64,000 nt of DNA from assembly GCA_018257865.1 (NCBI GenBank), contig JAEUBA010000059.1:1-64000 (forward strand). The letters run 5' to 3'. This DNA is from Stereocaulon alpinum (lineage: Eukaryota > Ascomycota > Lecanoromycetes > Lecanorales > Stereocaulaceae). Shown piece after piece: positions 22,012 through 33,900 of this stretch. The notes beneath the pieces were generated by a model. It was not told the DNA's origin, did not search any database, and saw nothing but the letters and a program-made list of their open reading frames with translations. The translations under genes were made by a program, and so were the position numbers. Positions within the stretch are counted from its first letter, which is position 1; the number at the start of each line of letters is the position of its first letter.

Positions 22012-24042
22012 TCAAGCTTTGTGTTTCGCGATCCAATGTTCGTCAGCCGCAAGCTCATAGATGTGTTTCACCCTTCCAGTTGGCGTTCTTGGTCGCGATT
22101 GCATTGGTGTTTGAGGGAGCTCCTTCGATACATTGCACCCTGCTAGTTCCTGACGAGATTTCGCCCATGGCGGTACCACGGGTCTTGGGACTCTAGGCGG
22201 TAGGCCATCCTCCAATTCCCCGATCATCTGGGCGTTGTGTGAATCTTTACTCGCTTCTGGAACAATGGCCTCGAGGGTATGCTGATTGGGAACATTACTG
22301 CTATTGCTGTTGCTGCTAGGCCAATTTCCTTCCTCTTCCATAGGTGAAGCGGAGGATGTTGATGTGTGATCATACACGGGTGCCGGGCGACGCCGGAAAG
22401 CACGGAAAATCATAACGGCAAGAGTGCAAAGGATTATGATTGCGACCGAAGGACCAATCACCGCTCCAGCTATGGCCGCTTGATTCAAGTGGTGCGAAGG
22501 TTGACCGCTGGAAACCGATGTGTTCGTTGTGGCCGTTCCAATGCAATGATCGATAGTGACTATATTAGAATTATTGTTGCCCAAAGGTTGGGCTTGCGAT
22601 ATCGAGAACGTTTTTGACTGCTCATAGTCGACGACTAGATACGCTTCCTGAAGAAATGCTCTACCCAAAGCGTATTGCTGGACACTTGAGGCGCGCCGAA
22701 GAGGAAAGTAATTTGTGCCATCGGGAAAGATAGGACTAGACGCCTGGAGATCAAATGCACCGTAAGGTAGAGTGATGTTTACCGACTCATGCTCTGAGGC
22801 ATGGTTACCAAGTGTGATCACGACGGACGGTTTCTTGGATAGCAATTGCTGATGAACTGTGTCGTTGACAAGGTAAAGCTCTTTGGAGGCATCCCAAGTT
22901 AAACCGAAAGCTTGCTCGAATACTTGACAAATTGAGACAGGAAGCCAGAGGAATGGCAATGTGCTGTCAACAAGAGCAGGAAGGCTGGTAGATAAGAGGA
23001 TGACATTGTTTTCAAGCGTTTCAGTGGCTGAGATTGATCGAATCACGACCATGAGACTTTGCGAACCGTTGCCCGAGTCGTTGCCACCAAGTGGGAAGCT
23101 CATGTCATTCCGTAGAAATCTGGAAGAATCGCAGCCTCCCAAGGTAAGACTGCCCAGGGACTTACGGTAAAGAGCACCTGCCGTGTAACCATAAGAGAGA
23201 CTTGGGATGGAGCCTTGCAATTTTAACTGCTTCATAAGTGTTGGCGTTGAATCGTTCAAGCTCGTCGTATCTGAGGGTTTTAGGCCGAGGTTGCCAAGGT
23301 AGAAGGGATTTGTTGGGATACCGACCACCACCGTTTGCTTGAGGGTCAGTCCTGCCGAGGGATCTACACCTAAGAGAACGAGATCTAGTCCATACTGCCC
23401 ATGAGTTTGATCGTTTGCAAGATTTTCGGTGAAGAGTGGGTAATTGCCTCTTTGCGACCAAGTGGATGATTGATTGGTTGTGAATCCTGATGCCACTAGA
23501 GCGCTGAATGCCCCAGGATTTGATTGAGTGCCCGGGGCGGCGTTGTAGTCGACTCCGATGCATGGGCAACCAATGTAAGATCCAGTACATATTCCGCTCA
23601 GTCCGCTGCAGCCTTGAGAATTGCAATTGGCGGGAGAATCACCACAGCAATTTCGGTCGGTACAGGGGCCGTTAGTGCAATTGCCATCGATACTGACGCA
23701 ATTTTTGCACATAGGAGATCTATTCCAAGTACAAGTCATGCCTGCATCTATAGTGGAGGTGTTAGACGGATTCGGTGAGCCAGTATAAGGCTTTGAAAAG
23801 CCACCATTGAATGGCTCAACCCCACGTGCATTACCACACCAAGCCATGCTCCGAGAGCAATTATCTGCCATTGGTATCCATGTTTCCAACCCGTTTATTG
23901 AGGGTAGTACACGAAAAACTTGGGCGGGAGTCCCCACGCTGATTGCAAAGGTAGACCAACCTCCATCATTCCCATCCCAATTACCGCTGGGGTTCAAGGA
24001 GAAGGCCAAAGAATGATCAGTGGTGGGAGATCGTGATGCCAT
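22012..24042 (-). CDS. Aspartic-peptidase-like membrane protein with Cys-rich insert
   Basis: A 676-residue uninterrupted frame. Residues about 12-510 follow the pepsin fold (NWDGNDGGWSTFAISVGTPAQ, LGLLGVDPS-like LVLLGVDPSAG, PSLSYGYTAG, LGSLTLGG, FPDGTNYFPL, LGRAFLQEAYLVVDYE). The first catalytic DTGS loop reads PSIN (residues 47-50) while the second keeps VDST, so catalysis is doubtful; pseudo-peptidases of this kind are known in fungi. Residues 104-161 hold 12 cysteines. One membrane helix near 520-545 (AGAVIGPSVAIIILCTLAVMIF) is followed by an RRR stop-transfer and a Ser/Pro-rich cytoplasmic tail of about 125 residues. There are many N-glycosylation sequons. The ATG at 24,042 lacks a signal peptide and the frame is closed upstream, so a short upstream exon may be missing from this model. 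Confidence 0.85.
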   Translation of the reverse strand: MASRSPTTDHSLAFSLNPSGNWDGNDGGWSTFAISVGTPAQVFRVLPSINGLETWIPMADNCSRSMAWCGNARGVEPFNGGFSKPYTGSPNPSNTSTIDAGMTCTWNRSPMCKNCVSIDGNCTNGPCTDRNCCGDSPANCNSQGCSGLSGICTGSYIGCPCIGVDYNAAPGTQSNPGAFSALVASGFTTNQSSTWSQRGNYPLFTENLANDQTHGQYGLDLVLLGVDPSAGLTLKQTVVVGIPTNPFYLGNLGLKPSDTTSLNDSTPTLMKQLKLQGSIPSLSYGYTAGALYRKSLGSLTLGGCDSSRFLRNDMSFPLGGNDSGNGSQSLMVVIRSISATETLENNVILLSTSLPALVDSTLPFLWLPVSICQVFEQAFGLTWDASKELYLVNDTVHQQLLSKKPSVVITLGNHASEHESVNITLPYGAFDLQASSPIFPDGTNYFPLRRASSVQQYALGRAFLQEAYLVVDYEQSKTFSISQAQPLGNNNSNIVTIDHCIGTATTNTSVSSGQPSHHLNQAAIAGAVIGPSVAIIILCTLAVMIFRAFRRRPAPVYDHTSTSSASPMEEEGNWPSSNSNSSNVPNQHTLEAIVPEASKDSHNAQMIGELEDGLPPRVPRPVVPPWAKSRQELAGCNVSKELPQTPMQSRPRTPTGRVKHIYELAADEHWIAKHKA

Positions 24043-24949
24043 GCGAGAGGTCTTTAGAGTGATGAGTGGTGGAGAATATGTCCCTAGGCATTTGCGACTC
24101 GAAGCTCATCCCACATATTTCTGCTCATAGCAAGAGGAAGAGGGGTGTGTAAGGAAAGACAGAAAGGTAGGACGGGGCAGAGGTGAGAAAGAATATGAGA
24201 CCCCAATTCTTTGCACCCTACCAAATTCATTCGTACTGCACAGCCACGCAGGGAACGGACGGTCTTGAATGTATTTCATTGGTGCGGGAGAGGAGGATTA
24301 TTCGGCAAGGGACGGGAGTGCAGCCAAGCGGAATCTGGTGTACAGAAATCCGCCCGCGCTCGGAATTGTGTTACAGGCGACGGTTTTTACTCCCTTCCCT
24401 TATGCAGGAAGCCGGAAACACACATATGAAACACGATCGAGATCTGAAGAAATGTCGGCACGGGGATAGGATCACGCATTGGGCAGCAACCACTCTGGTC
24501 AGGGCTGGACACTTTGCGAGACCTAAGATGCATGATTCGCGGGCAGTAGGACCATTTTTGAACGGTGGCTGTTACTCTCAGGACTCGACCCGAAAGGACG
24601 AAGCCTCCCAAGGCGTTATCTATCTCAGTCAGATTTATCAGCAGCAGCGCGGCAATTAGACGGACATCAGATGCTTGATATACCAACCTTCATCACATAG
24701 CCTTGGGCAATTCTGAGCAGCCTTCAGACAGCGATAGTTTCGAGAGGGGATGAGAGGCTTTCAAAGATATGTCAACAGAACGCCTTGACCTCGTCATCTC
24801 ATGTGCACGCTAGGCTATATTGAACGATAGCGCCTTTTGTTTTCTCCTTGGCACAGGCTGAAGTCAAACTCGACGAGGGGTTTTGACATATCAACAGCCT
24901 GCATACAGTAGTGCTGTACTGCATATTCGGCCATGAGGAGCATCAATTA
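24043..24949. other. Divergent intergenic region
   Basis: This is the shared upstream region of the minus-strand aspartic-peptidase-like gene and the plus-strand GTPase gene. It could hide a short signal-peptide exon of the former. No other gene is recognised. Confidence 0.4.
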
Positions 24950-25646
24950 ATGGAAGAGCCACCCACAATCAGTATACTCCTCCTAGGCGATTCGGATTGC
25001 GGCAAGTCGACCTTTCTCTCGTATGTTCCCTATTTTCCTCCCCTCTCCACTGTAATCTCTGAAATATGCCTACCTCAGCAAGCTCAGCCATGGCGCCAAC
25101 TCCATGCGTCAGCAGACCAATTCTCTCCCTCTTCTACGGGACTTGGATCAACCCTTCGTCTGGGACATCCGCATGTACAATCGACCCTACCGCTTCGAAT
25201 TCTACGACACCGCTTCCCCCGAGCATTACACCCTCCTAAGGCCCGACTTTGTCATATTGTGCTATGGCATTGATGATAGGAGAAGCCTAGTGAATTTGCA
25301 GCACGTCTGGTTCAAGGAGGCTGTGGAGTGCTACATGCGAGATAGGGAGACTGTACCTGTTATGGTATTGGGGCTGAAGAGGGATCTAAGGAAGGAGGAG
25401 CAAGGAGTCATATATCCGCAGGAGGTGAGTATCAAATTCTTGGAAGCCTCCGCTCAGCAGTGCTGAGGTGCATTGTACGTCTAGGGCCTCAAAATTGCTC
25501 AATCCCTGCGCTGTGACCGATACGCTGAGTGCTCGGCCAGAACAGGCGAGCTGATGAACGAAGTGATTGAGGATATTGCAAGGACTGCCGCCAAGACCAC
25601 AACTGAGGCTGGAGGGAGATCACAAGGGGGATGCGCTATTATGTGA
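24950..25646 (+). CDS. Atypical Rho-like small GTPase
   Basis: Model join(24950..25020,25079..25424,25485..25646), 192 residues, introns 58 and 60 nt. The P-loop is GDSDCGKS (residues 13-20). Strand B3/G3 reads EFYDTASPEHYTLLRPDFVILCYGIDDRRSL, aligning with the Rho-family DTAGQEDYDRLRP region. G4 reads VLGLKRDLR (Rho-type LKxDLR) and G5 ECSARTGEL. The C-terminus CAIM is a CaaX prenylation box preceded by a Gly/Ser-rich linker, so the protein should be membrane-attached. Unusual points are the G3 glycine replaced by Ser (DTAS), the catalytic Gln position replaced by Pro, and no recognisable Thr effector loop. GTP hydrolysis may therefore be impaired. The frame is intact and splice sites are canonical, which argues for a maintained gene. 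Confidence 0.87.
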
Positions 25647-26411
25647 GACCAGCGAACTGCAAAAGCCATCGTCCACATCACGACGGGCGCACTTGAGGAC
25701 TGTCTTCGGGCACGAGATGCATTCTTCCAACGCTCACCGAAATTGATGACGCCGGGAATCTCTTACATGATACTAAGTCTCTACAGCAGCATACTTCATA
25801 TTCAGCTCGAGTTGTCGTCCACAGAATGCCTAGGCCCTGGCTTATGATAAGCCTCGACTACGGCGTCAAATGCAGAACGCAAAGCTCAAGGTGCAACCGA
25901 AGTCTTGTAGAGCCTGCCCTTGGGTTATGCTCGGCCATCGTTGTCACCCTCCAAGCCTGGATGAAATTGGGAGGATCTTGCGGATTCTGACAAGAGACAG
26001 GATCGATTACCAGGATCTCGAAGCACAATCATTTTTGAACATCATTGAGCTCCAAGCCATTGTTTCGGTCAAATCTCACCTCACGAATGAGGTTATCTTC
26101 GACATTCCCTGAAGGATCTTTGCTGGACAGACTGTCACCTTATGCAGATAAAAGTCGAGAATCTATTCACCAACGCACACTCGGACATATTTGGCGGTCA
26201 TTGAGCACGCTTCTACCCCTAATTCGGTCTGCAAAATTGCAATTGATTGGGCTGGGTGCGTGCATAAGGCTCCTTATTCCTGTTCATTCCCCACTTTAGG
26301 GATCCATCAACTGGCTTCGATCGGAGACTTACTTCTTGGTGTGCTTGCGTCATAAGCTGTCAACTCTCCGATTTTATAACTTTGCCGCCTCGATTTATAG
26401 GTCTTTTTATA
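25647..26411. other. Intergenic, no gene recognised
   Basis: Short open frames only (for example around 25,870-26,300), with no recognisable domain. This may be the 3' region of the GTPase gene and upstream debris of the decayed transporter. Confidence 0.45.
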
Positions 26412-27648
26412 ATGCCTCATACATCATCAATCATGTCTTACAACATCCCACTCCTCAGGCTGCGATCATCAAAACATTTCGTTATTGCTACGTTATGCCT
26501 GGCGTGCTTCACCGATGACTTTCTTTATGGCCTCTTTGTGCCTGTCCTTCCCTTTCTCTCCGCAACAGATCAGGCATACCTCATCAAAATGTTCAATTCT
26601 AGACCTCCACAATGACGTCCGCGTTTGGCTTTGCGAACCTTTTGGGGTCGCCGTTCATGGGATGGCTTGCTGACCGCAGCTCTTTTAGGAAGATGTTCCT
26701 TCTTTTAGGATTTGTAATGCAAGCATCTGCTACCACCTTGTTTTGTATTGTCACCAATCTGTATGTTCTTATTGTAAGCCGTTTCTTTCAGGGCGTCTCG
26801 GCTCCTATAATATACACTGGTGGACTTGCACTACCTGTGGATACTGTAGACAATGATGAAATTGGTCATCAGGAAGAGGACCCACTGCGGCCTTTGCGTT
26901 CCGAAAAAGTGATTCCCAAGTTGCAAGCTTGACAGGCGAACCAGAGCCCAGAACGCCAATGATCATAATCTTTTTAAGCCAATCCAGGGTGCTGGCTGAT
27001 ATTGGCAGTGTCTAGCTTGCGCAAACCCTTATCACGAGCTTTGATGGTGTCCTTTCGATTTTCGTGTAGCGAACCTTCGGTTGGGGTTCGACTCGTGCTG
27101 GACTCATTCTCTTAACGGTTACAGTTCCTATACTTGCCGCTCCATTGGCTGGACTGCTCGCTGATAGATATGGGCCTCGTTGGGTGACGATTTCAGGCTT
27201 CACCTTTGCGGCGTGCATGTATGCAATGATCGCGTTAGTTACACACAATAACGTTAGCCATGTCATTCTTCTCTGTGTTTTTCTAACAGTGCTTGGTAAA
27301 ATACGCGACGTGATGATACTGGACGTGTCACACACTTATGTATTTCATTTGTCGGGATTCAACCAGCTTGTCTTTAGGCTTCGCTTTCTCCATGCTGATC
27401 ACTCCGCCAGCAACCGACCTGGCGCTAATCGTCGAGCAAATCACGGAGGAACAACCCGAATGGAGCGGTGCTGCAGGCGCACACGGCCAAGCCTGCTCGT
27501 TGCTGAATTGCAGTGTATCTGGTGGAGTGGTGCTCGGTCCGTCTCTGGCTGGCTTCCTTTACGAGACCTTTGCATGTAAGGTAAGGGGATGGACCCTAGC
27601 AGCCTTGAGTGTATTGGCTGTCGTGCCTGTAGTATGCGGTCTTGACTG
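26412..27648 (+). pseudogene. MFS transporter, decayed and internally deleted
   Basis: Starts MPHTSSIMS, then helix 1 HFVIATLCLACFTDDFLYGLFVPVLPF. After a frame change at about 26,605 it reads SAFGFANLLGSPFMGWLADRSSFRKMFLLLG (the loop 2-3 GxLADRxxRR signature), CIVTNLYVLIVSRFFQGVSAPIIYTGGLALPVDTVDNDEIG, and then breaks. Sequence for the following helices is missing. The second half resumes near 27,040: GWGSTRAGLILLTVTVPILAAPLAGLLADRYGPRWVTISGF and, in another frame, ITEEQPEWSGAAG, SVSGGVVLGPSLAGFLYETF. This is the 12-helix DHA1-type layout of fungal exporters. At least three frame changes, stops and an internal loss around helices 5-7 make it non-functional. Confidence 0.75.
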
Positions 27649-28073
27649 ATTATAAACAAGACACTCCGTGTGCTGATTCTCTCTGACGGTCCATTGACAC
27701 TGGTAGTCAAAAGCACAACGAAGGCGAACCTCCAGACATAGCATGATCTTCGCGTGCGGCACCACGCTCGGAGATCGCTGTGGAGCCCGTGCTCCCCACG
27801 GACGCCGACAGAGAATTGGAGCAGCATCACCATTGCTAGGATGAAGATTCTGAGACAGCCGACATTGCTACTAAGAAGCATGTCTACTATCATAACACTA
27901 ATATACATATCCAACTTTGTAACGAACGAAGAGACGATTCCGCCAAAATCCACATCTATCACACTGCTCATAAAAGTAGACAAGGCAAGCCCAGAATCCG
28001 CACAGACACTTCAGCCTCTGAGCATAGCCCAAGACAATGGACGTCCTTGCGCGGTACCAACGAAGGGACCCTT
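27649..28073. other. Intergenic, no gene recognised
   Basis: This lies between the transporter remnant and the lysozyme stop codon. It probably holds the 3' end of the dead transporter and the lysozyme 3' UTR; no further features are seen. Confidence 0.45.
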
Positions 28074-28898
28074 CTATCCCGATGCCAACTTCTGCAACTG
28101 TGTGAAACCTCCGTTGAAGATATCCGAATCACCACCATAAGCATATGTATCAGCATTCTGCCAGATGGTCTGGAAAGGCCAACCACCAGGAATGCTACCA
28201 ACACTACTACCATACCTTGCCAACACCAGTGGACAAGTGCTACTGAAAGCATTACTATTGCCCGTGCAAGTGGACCACCAATCCGCCGTGCTGTAGATCA
28301 TAGGATAACGGGTTGTCTTGGAGTGGTAGGTGTTGACGAAGCTCTGGATCCAAGCCACCATTGCAGATTGACTTAGTCCGTAGCAGGTGGCGCCGTTGGG
28401 ATTGTACTCAATGTCCAGCATCCCTGGGAGCGTGATACCGTCATTGGACCATCCTCCGCCATGGGCAAGGAAGTAGGTCGCTTGAGTAGCGCCGGTGCTG
28501 CTGTCGGGATGCGCAAAGTGGTATCCGCCCCGGATGAGACCTGCACTTGTGGCTCCGGTGTAATGGCTTGAGAACGATGGGTCGATATAGGTAGTACCCT
28601 CCGTGGCCTATTTCCTCGCATTAGCGGTGCCCAGAAACCCCTTCTTATGCGAGATGAGAGCAGTTGTTGATCTGAAGCACCTGCTGCCCACGACTATCAC
28701 AAACGGCCAGAGCCGCACATCGTCTCCTACCTTTATGATGACAAAGCGTGCACCGCTATTATAGGCAGCCTGGAAGTTGACGTTAGGCTGGTAGTGGGAA
28801 ATATCGAAACCCTGGACGGTGGCTCGCTTTTCGAGGGGTGCAGGGGTAGCAGTGACCAACTTAAGAGCAACGAGAAGGAGTGCTGCGGAAAACCTCAT
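28074..28898 (-). CDS. Secreted GH25 lysozyme (N,O-diacetylmuramidase)
   Basis: Model complement(join(28074..28607,28731..28898)), 233 residues, one 123-nt intron joining FVIIK to ATEGTTYIDPSF. MRFSAALLLVALKLVTAT is a signal peptide, and PLEKR offers a Kex2 site before the mature start. The GH25 core is clear: GFDISHYQ (Asp 32), ATEGTTYIDPSFSSHY, GGYHFAHPDSS, GMLDIEYN (Asp 121/Glu 123 acidic pair), YSTADWW, LARYG. Such Chalaropsis-type enzymes hydrolyse bacterial peptidoglycan, so the likely role is outside the cell against bacteria. The length is typical and the catalytic residues are intact, in contrast to the decayed neighbours. The intron is longer than others in the window. Confidence 0.9.
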
Positions 28899-30722
28899 GA
28901 TGGAGATGGTAGCGAGAATACTTGTCGAACAATTGGTGAAACTTGGGGAATAGGAGGAACAGAGGGCGCTGTTGGTGAGGGCTGTATGAGGGCAGCAGTG
29001 GACTACGGGCCCTTTAAGTATACTTGATGTTCAGTGCCGCTCCTGTCGATGACGGGGACCAAGAGAATCCATCATAGTGCCAAACCCGCAGCCATTCACA
29101 CCATAAGACATACAGTAAAATGACGTTAGTATCGGGGCCGACCGTCAACCATGTTTTGCGCCCTGGCTGGTGCTTCACGTAGCTATAATACCACATTAAA
29201 CCTTGGCGAGCTTGGCGGAGTGATAGCTAGCAGGCATTCCCCAGCCGAGACCCTCGGCTATGATAGGTGAAATTGCGATCGACATTAGAACCCATGTCGC
29301 CGCATCGCATGGCTAAATTGGTGCGGCCCCAGGGTGACAGTTGGGGGCCGGGCCTTGCCGCACAGTGGCAAAGCAGTGACGATCACTATTTCAACGTTCA
29401 CTAGCATGTGAAACGAGTGGTTTCATACCTGCGGGTAGACTGAGGCATGCTGACATCGTTCGGGGAGCACACAAGCGAAATGTGGTACGCCAAGCAATCG
29501 CGGACCAAAACCTTCAGTAACTCATATTGTGATAGGGCCGCGGATAATCTCTGATCGCCGATGGAGTGCCTGATGGGCGAACCTAGGGCTTTCTCACAGC
29601 CTTGTAGTAAGTATCTTCACAATGGGTTCGCCAATAGACGGAACGAAGAGCTTCAGGCGGCCTAGAAGAGAGGAGCTCCGTATCGACACCCTCAGCTGAA
29701 GTTACCTATATCCATTATGATGATTCCCGTCAATGCGTCTCAAGACCTCTTGTGTATTAGTCCAAATCCTCTGACAATACTATTACCGTCTCAGCTCATC
29801 CCGACGGATAATGTTCTTGTAGTATGCCCAACACCACTGTAACTGAGCGCAGCGGAGGGACGAGAAGTAGACTCACCGGAAGCAACGTAACACCACGATG
29901 GTGAACCCATCATGGATATCGTTCTCTCCGCTTACGCACAGTTGTGGGAGGTGGGCGAGTAAACTTAGTTTGAAGTTCGAACATAAGCCAGCGCCACCCT
30001 ACTAGGCATCAAAGGCGTAATGACGCATGAAATTACTCAAACCACGTGGAGCGACGGGGACACTCAAACAGTGACATTATCGGACTCAAAGAAAATGAGT
30101 CAGGATTCGGGAACCTCTCCTGCATATTCAGCGGATCAGCTCGAGATCTTCGTTGCCCAGTTCGAGCTTCCAATCCGGTACTATACGGACCAGAGATTGT
30201 AGCGTGATGCAATTTTCATCCCGAAGTCACAGTAACCCGGAGGTAATCCCATCCAGGTCTTGCTACATGCTCGAGAAAGGTACATTCCCGGCAACAGTGA
30301 GCCGCTTCATCGATCCTATGGTTGTCGTCCTCCTGATCGTTGCGCGGCACAGAGCGAAACAAAGGGGGCTGTGTGATTGATGATATTTTAATTGGCTGTC
30401 ATAGCCTATGACGAGTACAGGTCCCGCTCATCAAAACATTGGATGGCTTTGTCAGACCAGGTCTGCTTTGTCAAGTATGGACGTTCACTCCAGAGCATCA
30501 TCCTCGGGCGAATGTTTGCTGAGACTTTTCTCTAGCTCGCTTTTATCATTTAGATATCCCTCGCCTGTGAAGACACCTTCGTCCGACTGACACACATTAA
30601 CCTCAGCGTTTTGGTTAATTGCATATACATAAGCATACCTCTTCTTCGTCATTACTCTCACCAATACGGTTGATCACACAAGGGCCACAGATGTCCTCCT
30701 GTGATTGAACGACAAATCCTCT
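28899..30722. other. Intergenic, no gene recognised; left flank of the copia element
   Basis: No convincing gene. The plus-strand frame at 30,020-30,202 (YSADQLEIFVAQFELPIRYY) faintly resembles the N-terminus of fungal arylamine N-acetyltransferases, but nothing follows that supports it. The region ends at the CCTCT target-site duplication. Confidence 0.4.
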
Positions 30723-30922
30723 TGTCGGAATAACGTCGCTCCGCTCCGCAACTAGCGGCTTGGCGCCAACTCCTCGATAAAACACCATAGCTTAGCTAGC
30801 TAGATTCAATCGAATCCCCAGTTTACCAAGCCCAATAGACACCCTGCAATCAGGTTATCTGGGGTAGGTAATAGGGGATCAAGCTACTAATTAGTATAAC
30901 CTAGTAAGAGGGTGTACCGACA
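30723..30922 (+). repeat. Copia 5' LTR
   Basis: 200 bp, TG...CA ends. It is identical to the 3' LTR over roughly its first 130 bp. The last 70 bp carry seven differences, all transitions in which this copy has T or A where the 3' LTR has C or G. Confidence 0.95.
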
Positions 30923-30984
30923 CTGATTAGTTATCGACCTTAGATTAGCAAGGTAAAGAAAATTTTAACTATAACACCAAAACC

Positions 30985-33900
30985 TTACCTGCACCACTAT
31001 AAAGCCTCAGCTACAACGCCTAACCTTATAATAACGCAACCAGCTACTGAAGAGGACGAGGGAATAATAACACCGTCAGGAATCGTCCTTAAGGACCCTA
31101 AAAAGTCGTCAGCCGCCGCCTTAGATATATTTATTAAGCAGATAATAAGCTATTACTAAAACTACGAAGAAGAAGGATACGACCTATAGATAAACTTCCT
31201 CTAAGACTTCAGCGATTAGGACGAAGTATTATTTAAGAAGGTAGAGAAAGGCTTACTACGAGACCTTAGGAACATACTCTTTAACCGCAACGTCTATATA
31301 CCTAAGGATAAGACCTATATCTATAAGTACCTAGTAAGACTAGCAGACCAGCTATAGTCTAATTAGCCTACAGACGTACTAAAGCTAGTAAAGAAGTCTA
31401 ACGCCGACTCTACCAGCAACTCTAACACGCCTAGCAACTCTAACACGCCTAGCACACCCGCCTTAGGAAATAATTTCAACACGCCTAGCACGCCTGCCTT
31501 AGGCAACTCCAATATACCTAGCACGCCTGCCTTATTTAAAATCGAAACACCAACTAGGACTGCCCTAATTAACGGCGTTAAGATCTATAACGCTATCGCT
31601 AATTACTAGGAGCAAGGCCTTTCCTAAGAGCTTACCGCGTTAACTAAGCTCTATACGGAAGAAATAAAGTATAACAGAAGAAGTAACTCCTTCGACTATA
31701 AGCTAAATATATTCTTAGCCACCGCTTCCGACGCTAGGATACCGTTAACTAAGCTCTATATAGCCCTTTAGTATATACTCAGTAGCGACGCACTTAATTT
31801 CTACTTTAGTAACTAGTCTTCCTTCTTAGTAATAAACCTAGACTCGCTACGGCTTACCTTTAAAGGAAACTTCGAAGGAAGAGAATACCAGATCGCCCGC
31901 CTTAATAAATAGAATAGCGTATCCTTATAACTATTTATTAACCGTAATAAAGATAAGACCCTAACGGAGTACCTAGACGCTATAATATCGAAACTAAGAG
32001 AGCTATAATACAGCCTAGACGAGAGCCTTTATGGGGATAGCTTTATCTATTAGAAGATAATTACTACTTACAAGTCTATACCTACCTACGAGATCGTCTA
32101 CCAAAAACTACTAGATACTATACAAAGCCTTATTTAAGACCTCCGATCATCCACAGCCTTATAAGACCGTCGCAGCCTTATATCGCTAAGTAAAACGATA
32201 TATACTGACCGCCGCTACTGAAACCGTAAATCCAGCAGTCGCAGCTAATCAAGATATCTAAGTAAGCTAAGATACGACTCTAATAATTCTAGTAATTTGA
32301 CGAATAAAAAGCGATACTTTATCTATAAGAAGGAAGGATACTAGTTAACTAATCACCCTAAGGAAGAACGCTAACGTAGCTTTAAGCAATACCTCACCGA
32401 CGTTAAAGGCGAAAAAGAAGAAGATAGCGAAGGCAGCGCTATTAAAGACACTGCTAACGACCTAGCTAATTAAGATAACAATAAATCTTTCCTAACATCT
32501 ATAGGTGCTATTAACGGCAAGGCTGCATACCAAAAGCTAGCTAATTAGGCGACTTTACATACCGTTACTAAGGCACTGTCTATCTAGGATAATATCAATA
32601 TCTAGGGAGAAGCAACTCACCGCCCCGCTAAAAGATACGGCGACAGCCACTTCTACGGCCTTATAATCAACACAGGCGCTACCCACAACTCCTCAGCAGG
32701 CTATAATTAATATCTAGCACTGCGGCGTAAGCAAGACGTTAATATTAACACCGATAAGGCTAGCAGCGCTAGATTCAAATTCGGTATTAGCGAAGCCTTA
32801 TTAAAAGGTACCGTTACCGTTACTTCACTAATTAGTATTATCGAATTCTATATTATCGACGCCGACACGCTATTCCTTCTCTGCCTGCGAGATCTCGACC
32901 AGGCAGGGTTTTATTTCAATAATCTAACTAACTGCCTAGTTAGCGGTAATAGGCAAGTCCCTATCGCAAGGCTATACGGTCACCTATTCCTTACATAGGG
33001 ATCGTCGCTGTCCCACGCCTACATCAACACCTACACTAATAACGGTGTTATAAGCAGCTAATTAACAGAGCAGGATCTCCGACGCCTACACCGCCGCTTC
33101 AGCTATCTATCAACAACACGCCTAGCACGCTTGCTAAAGCGCTCTGGCTACCGTTTCGACTAGGACGCCATCAATCGACTGGGTAAGTTCTGCTCAACTT
33201 ACCAGAAATATGGTAGATCGCCAGGAAGGTTCAAATTTACCATTAAAAACGACCTGCAATTTAATCATTCAGTAATAATTAATATTATATATCTTAATAG
33301 CCCTGCGGCCCCGGTCCTATATACTATCGACGAGGCTATACGCTTCCAAACCGCCCGCTTTCTGAAAGATATTTTAGCGGAGACGGTCTAGGATACGCTA
33401 AGGGCCTGCTGGATCAATACTTATATTAGACTACTAGATATACTAGTCCACAACGCTGGTAAGCAATTCATTAGCACCGAATTCGCCTCTAAGGTAAAAG
33501 GGATAGTAATTGAATTAAAATACGTCCCTGTTAAAGTATACTACTCAATTAGTCTAGTTAAACGCTACTACGCACCTCTTAGGCGTGCGTATAATATTAT
33601 CTAAAAAGACCTACCACTGCTAGGCAAGCAATTCGTCCTATAAATCGCTATTAAGGTAATTAATAATATAGCTAGACCTAATAGGCTGACTCCTACGCTA
33701 CTTCTATTCAGCACGTTTCTAAAGCTTACTGAATTAGACCCTATACACCTATTAATTGCGGAACGAGGCAAGGCTATCAAACGCGTAATAAAAGAAGCGT
33801 TAGAATTATTAGTAAGAAGAGACGTTACCGAAGCCTTACGCCACCGTAACGGTCTATAAAGCGACTCTATACTAGACGCTCCTATTAGCAGTAACGTCCT

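Noticed and set aside
30020..30202. Arylamine N-acetyltransferase gene
   Set aside because: Only about 20 residues look similar and no downstream catalytic Cys region (RGGYCxE) could be found in any frame.
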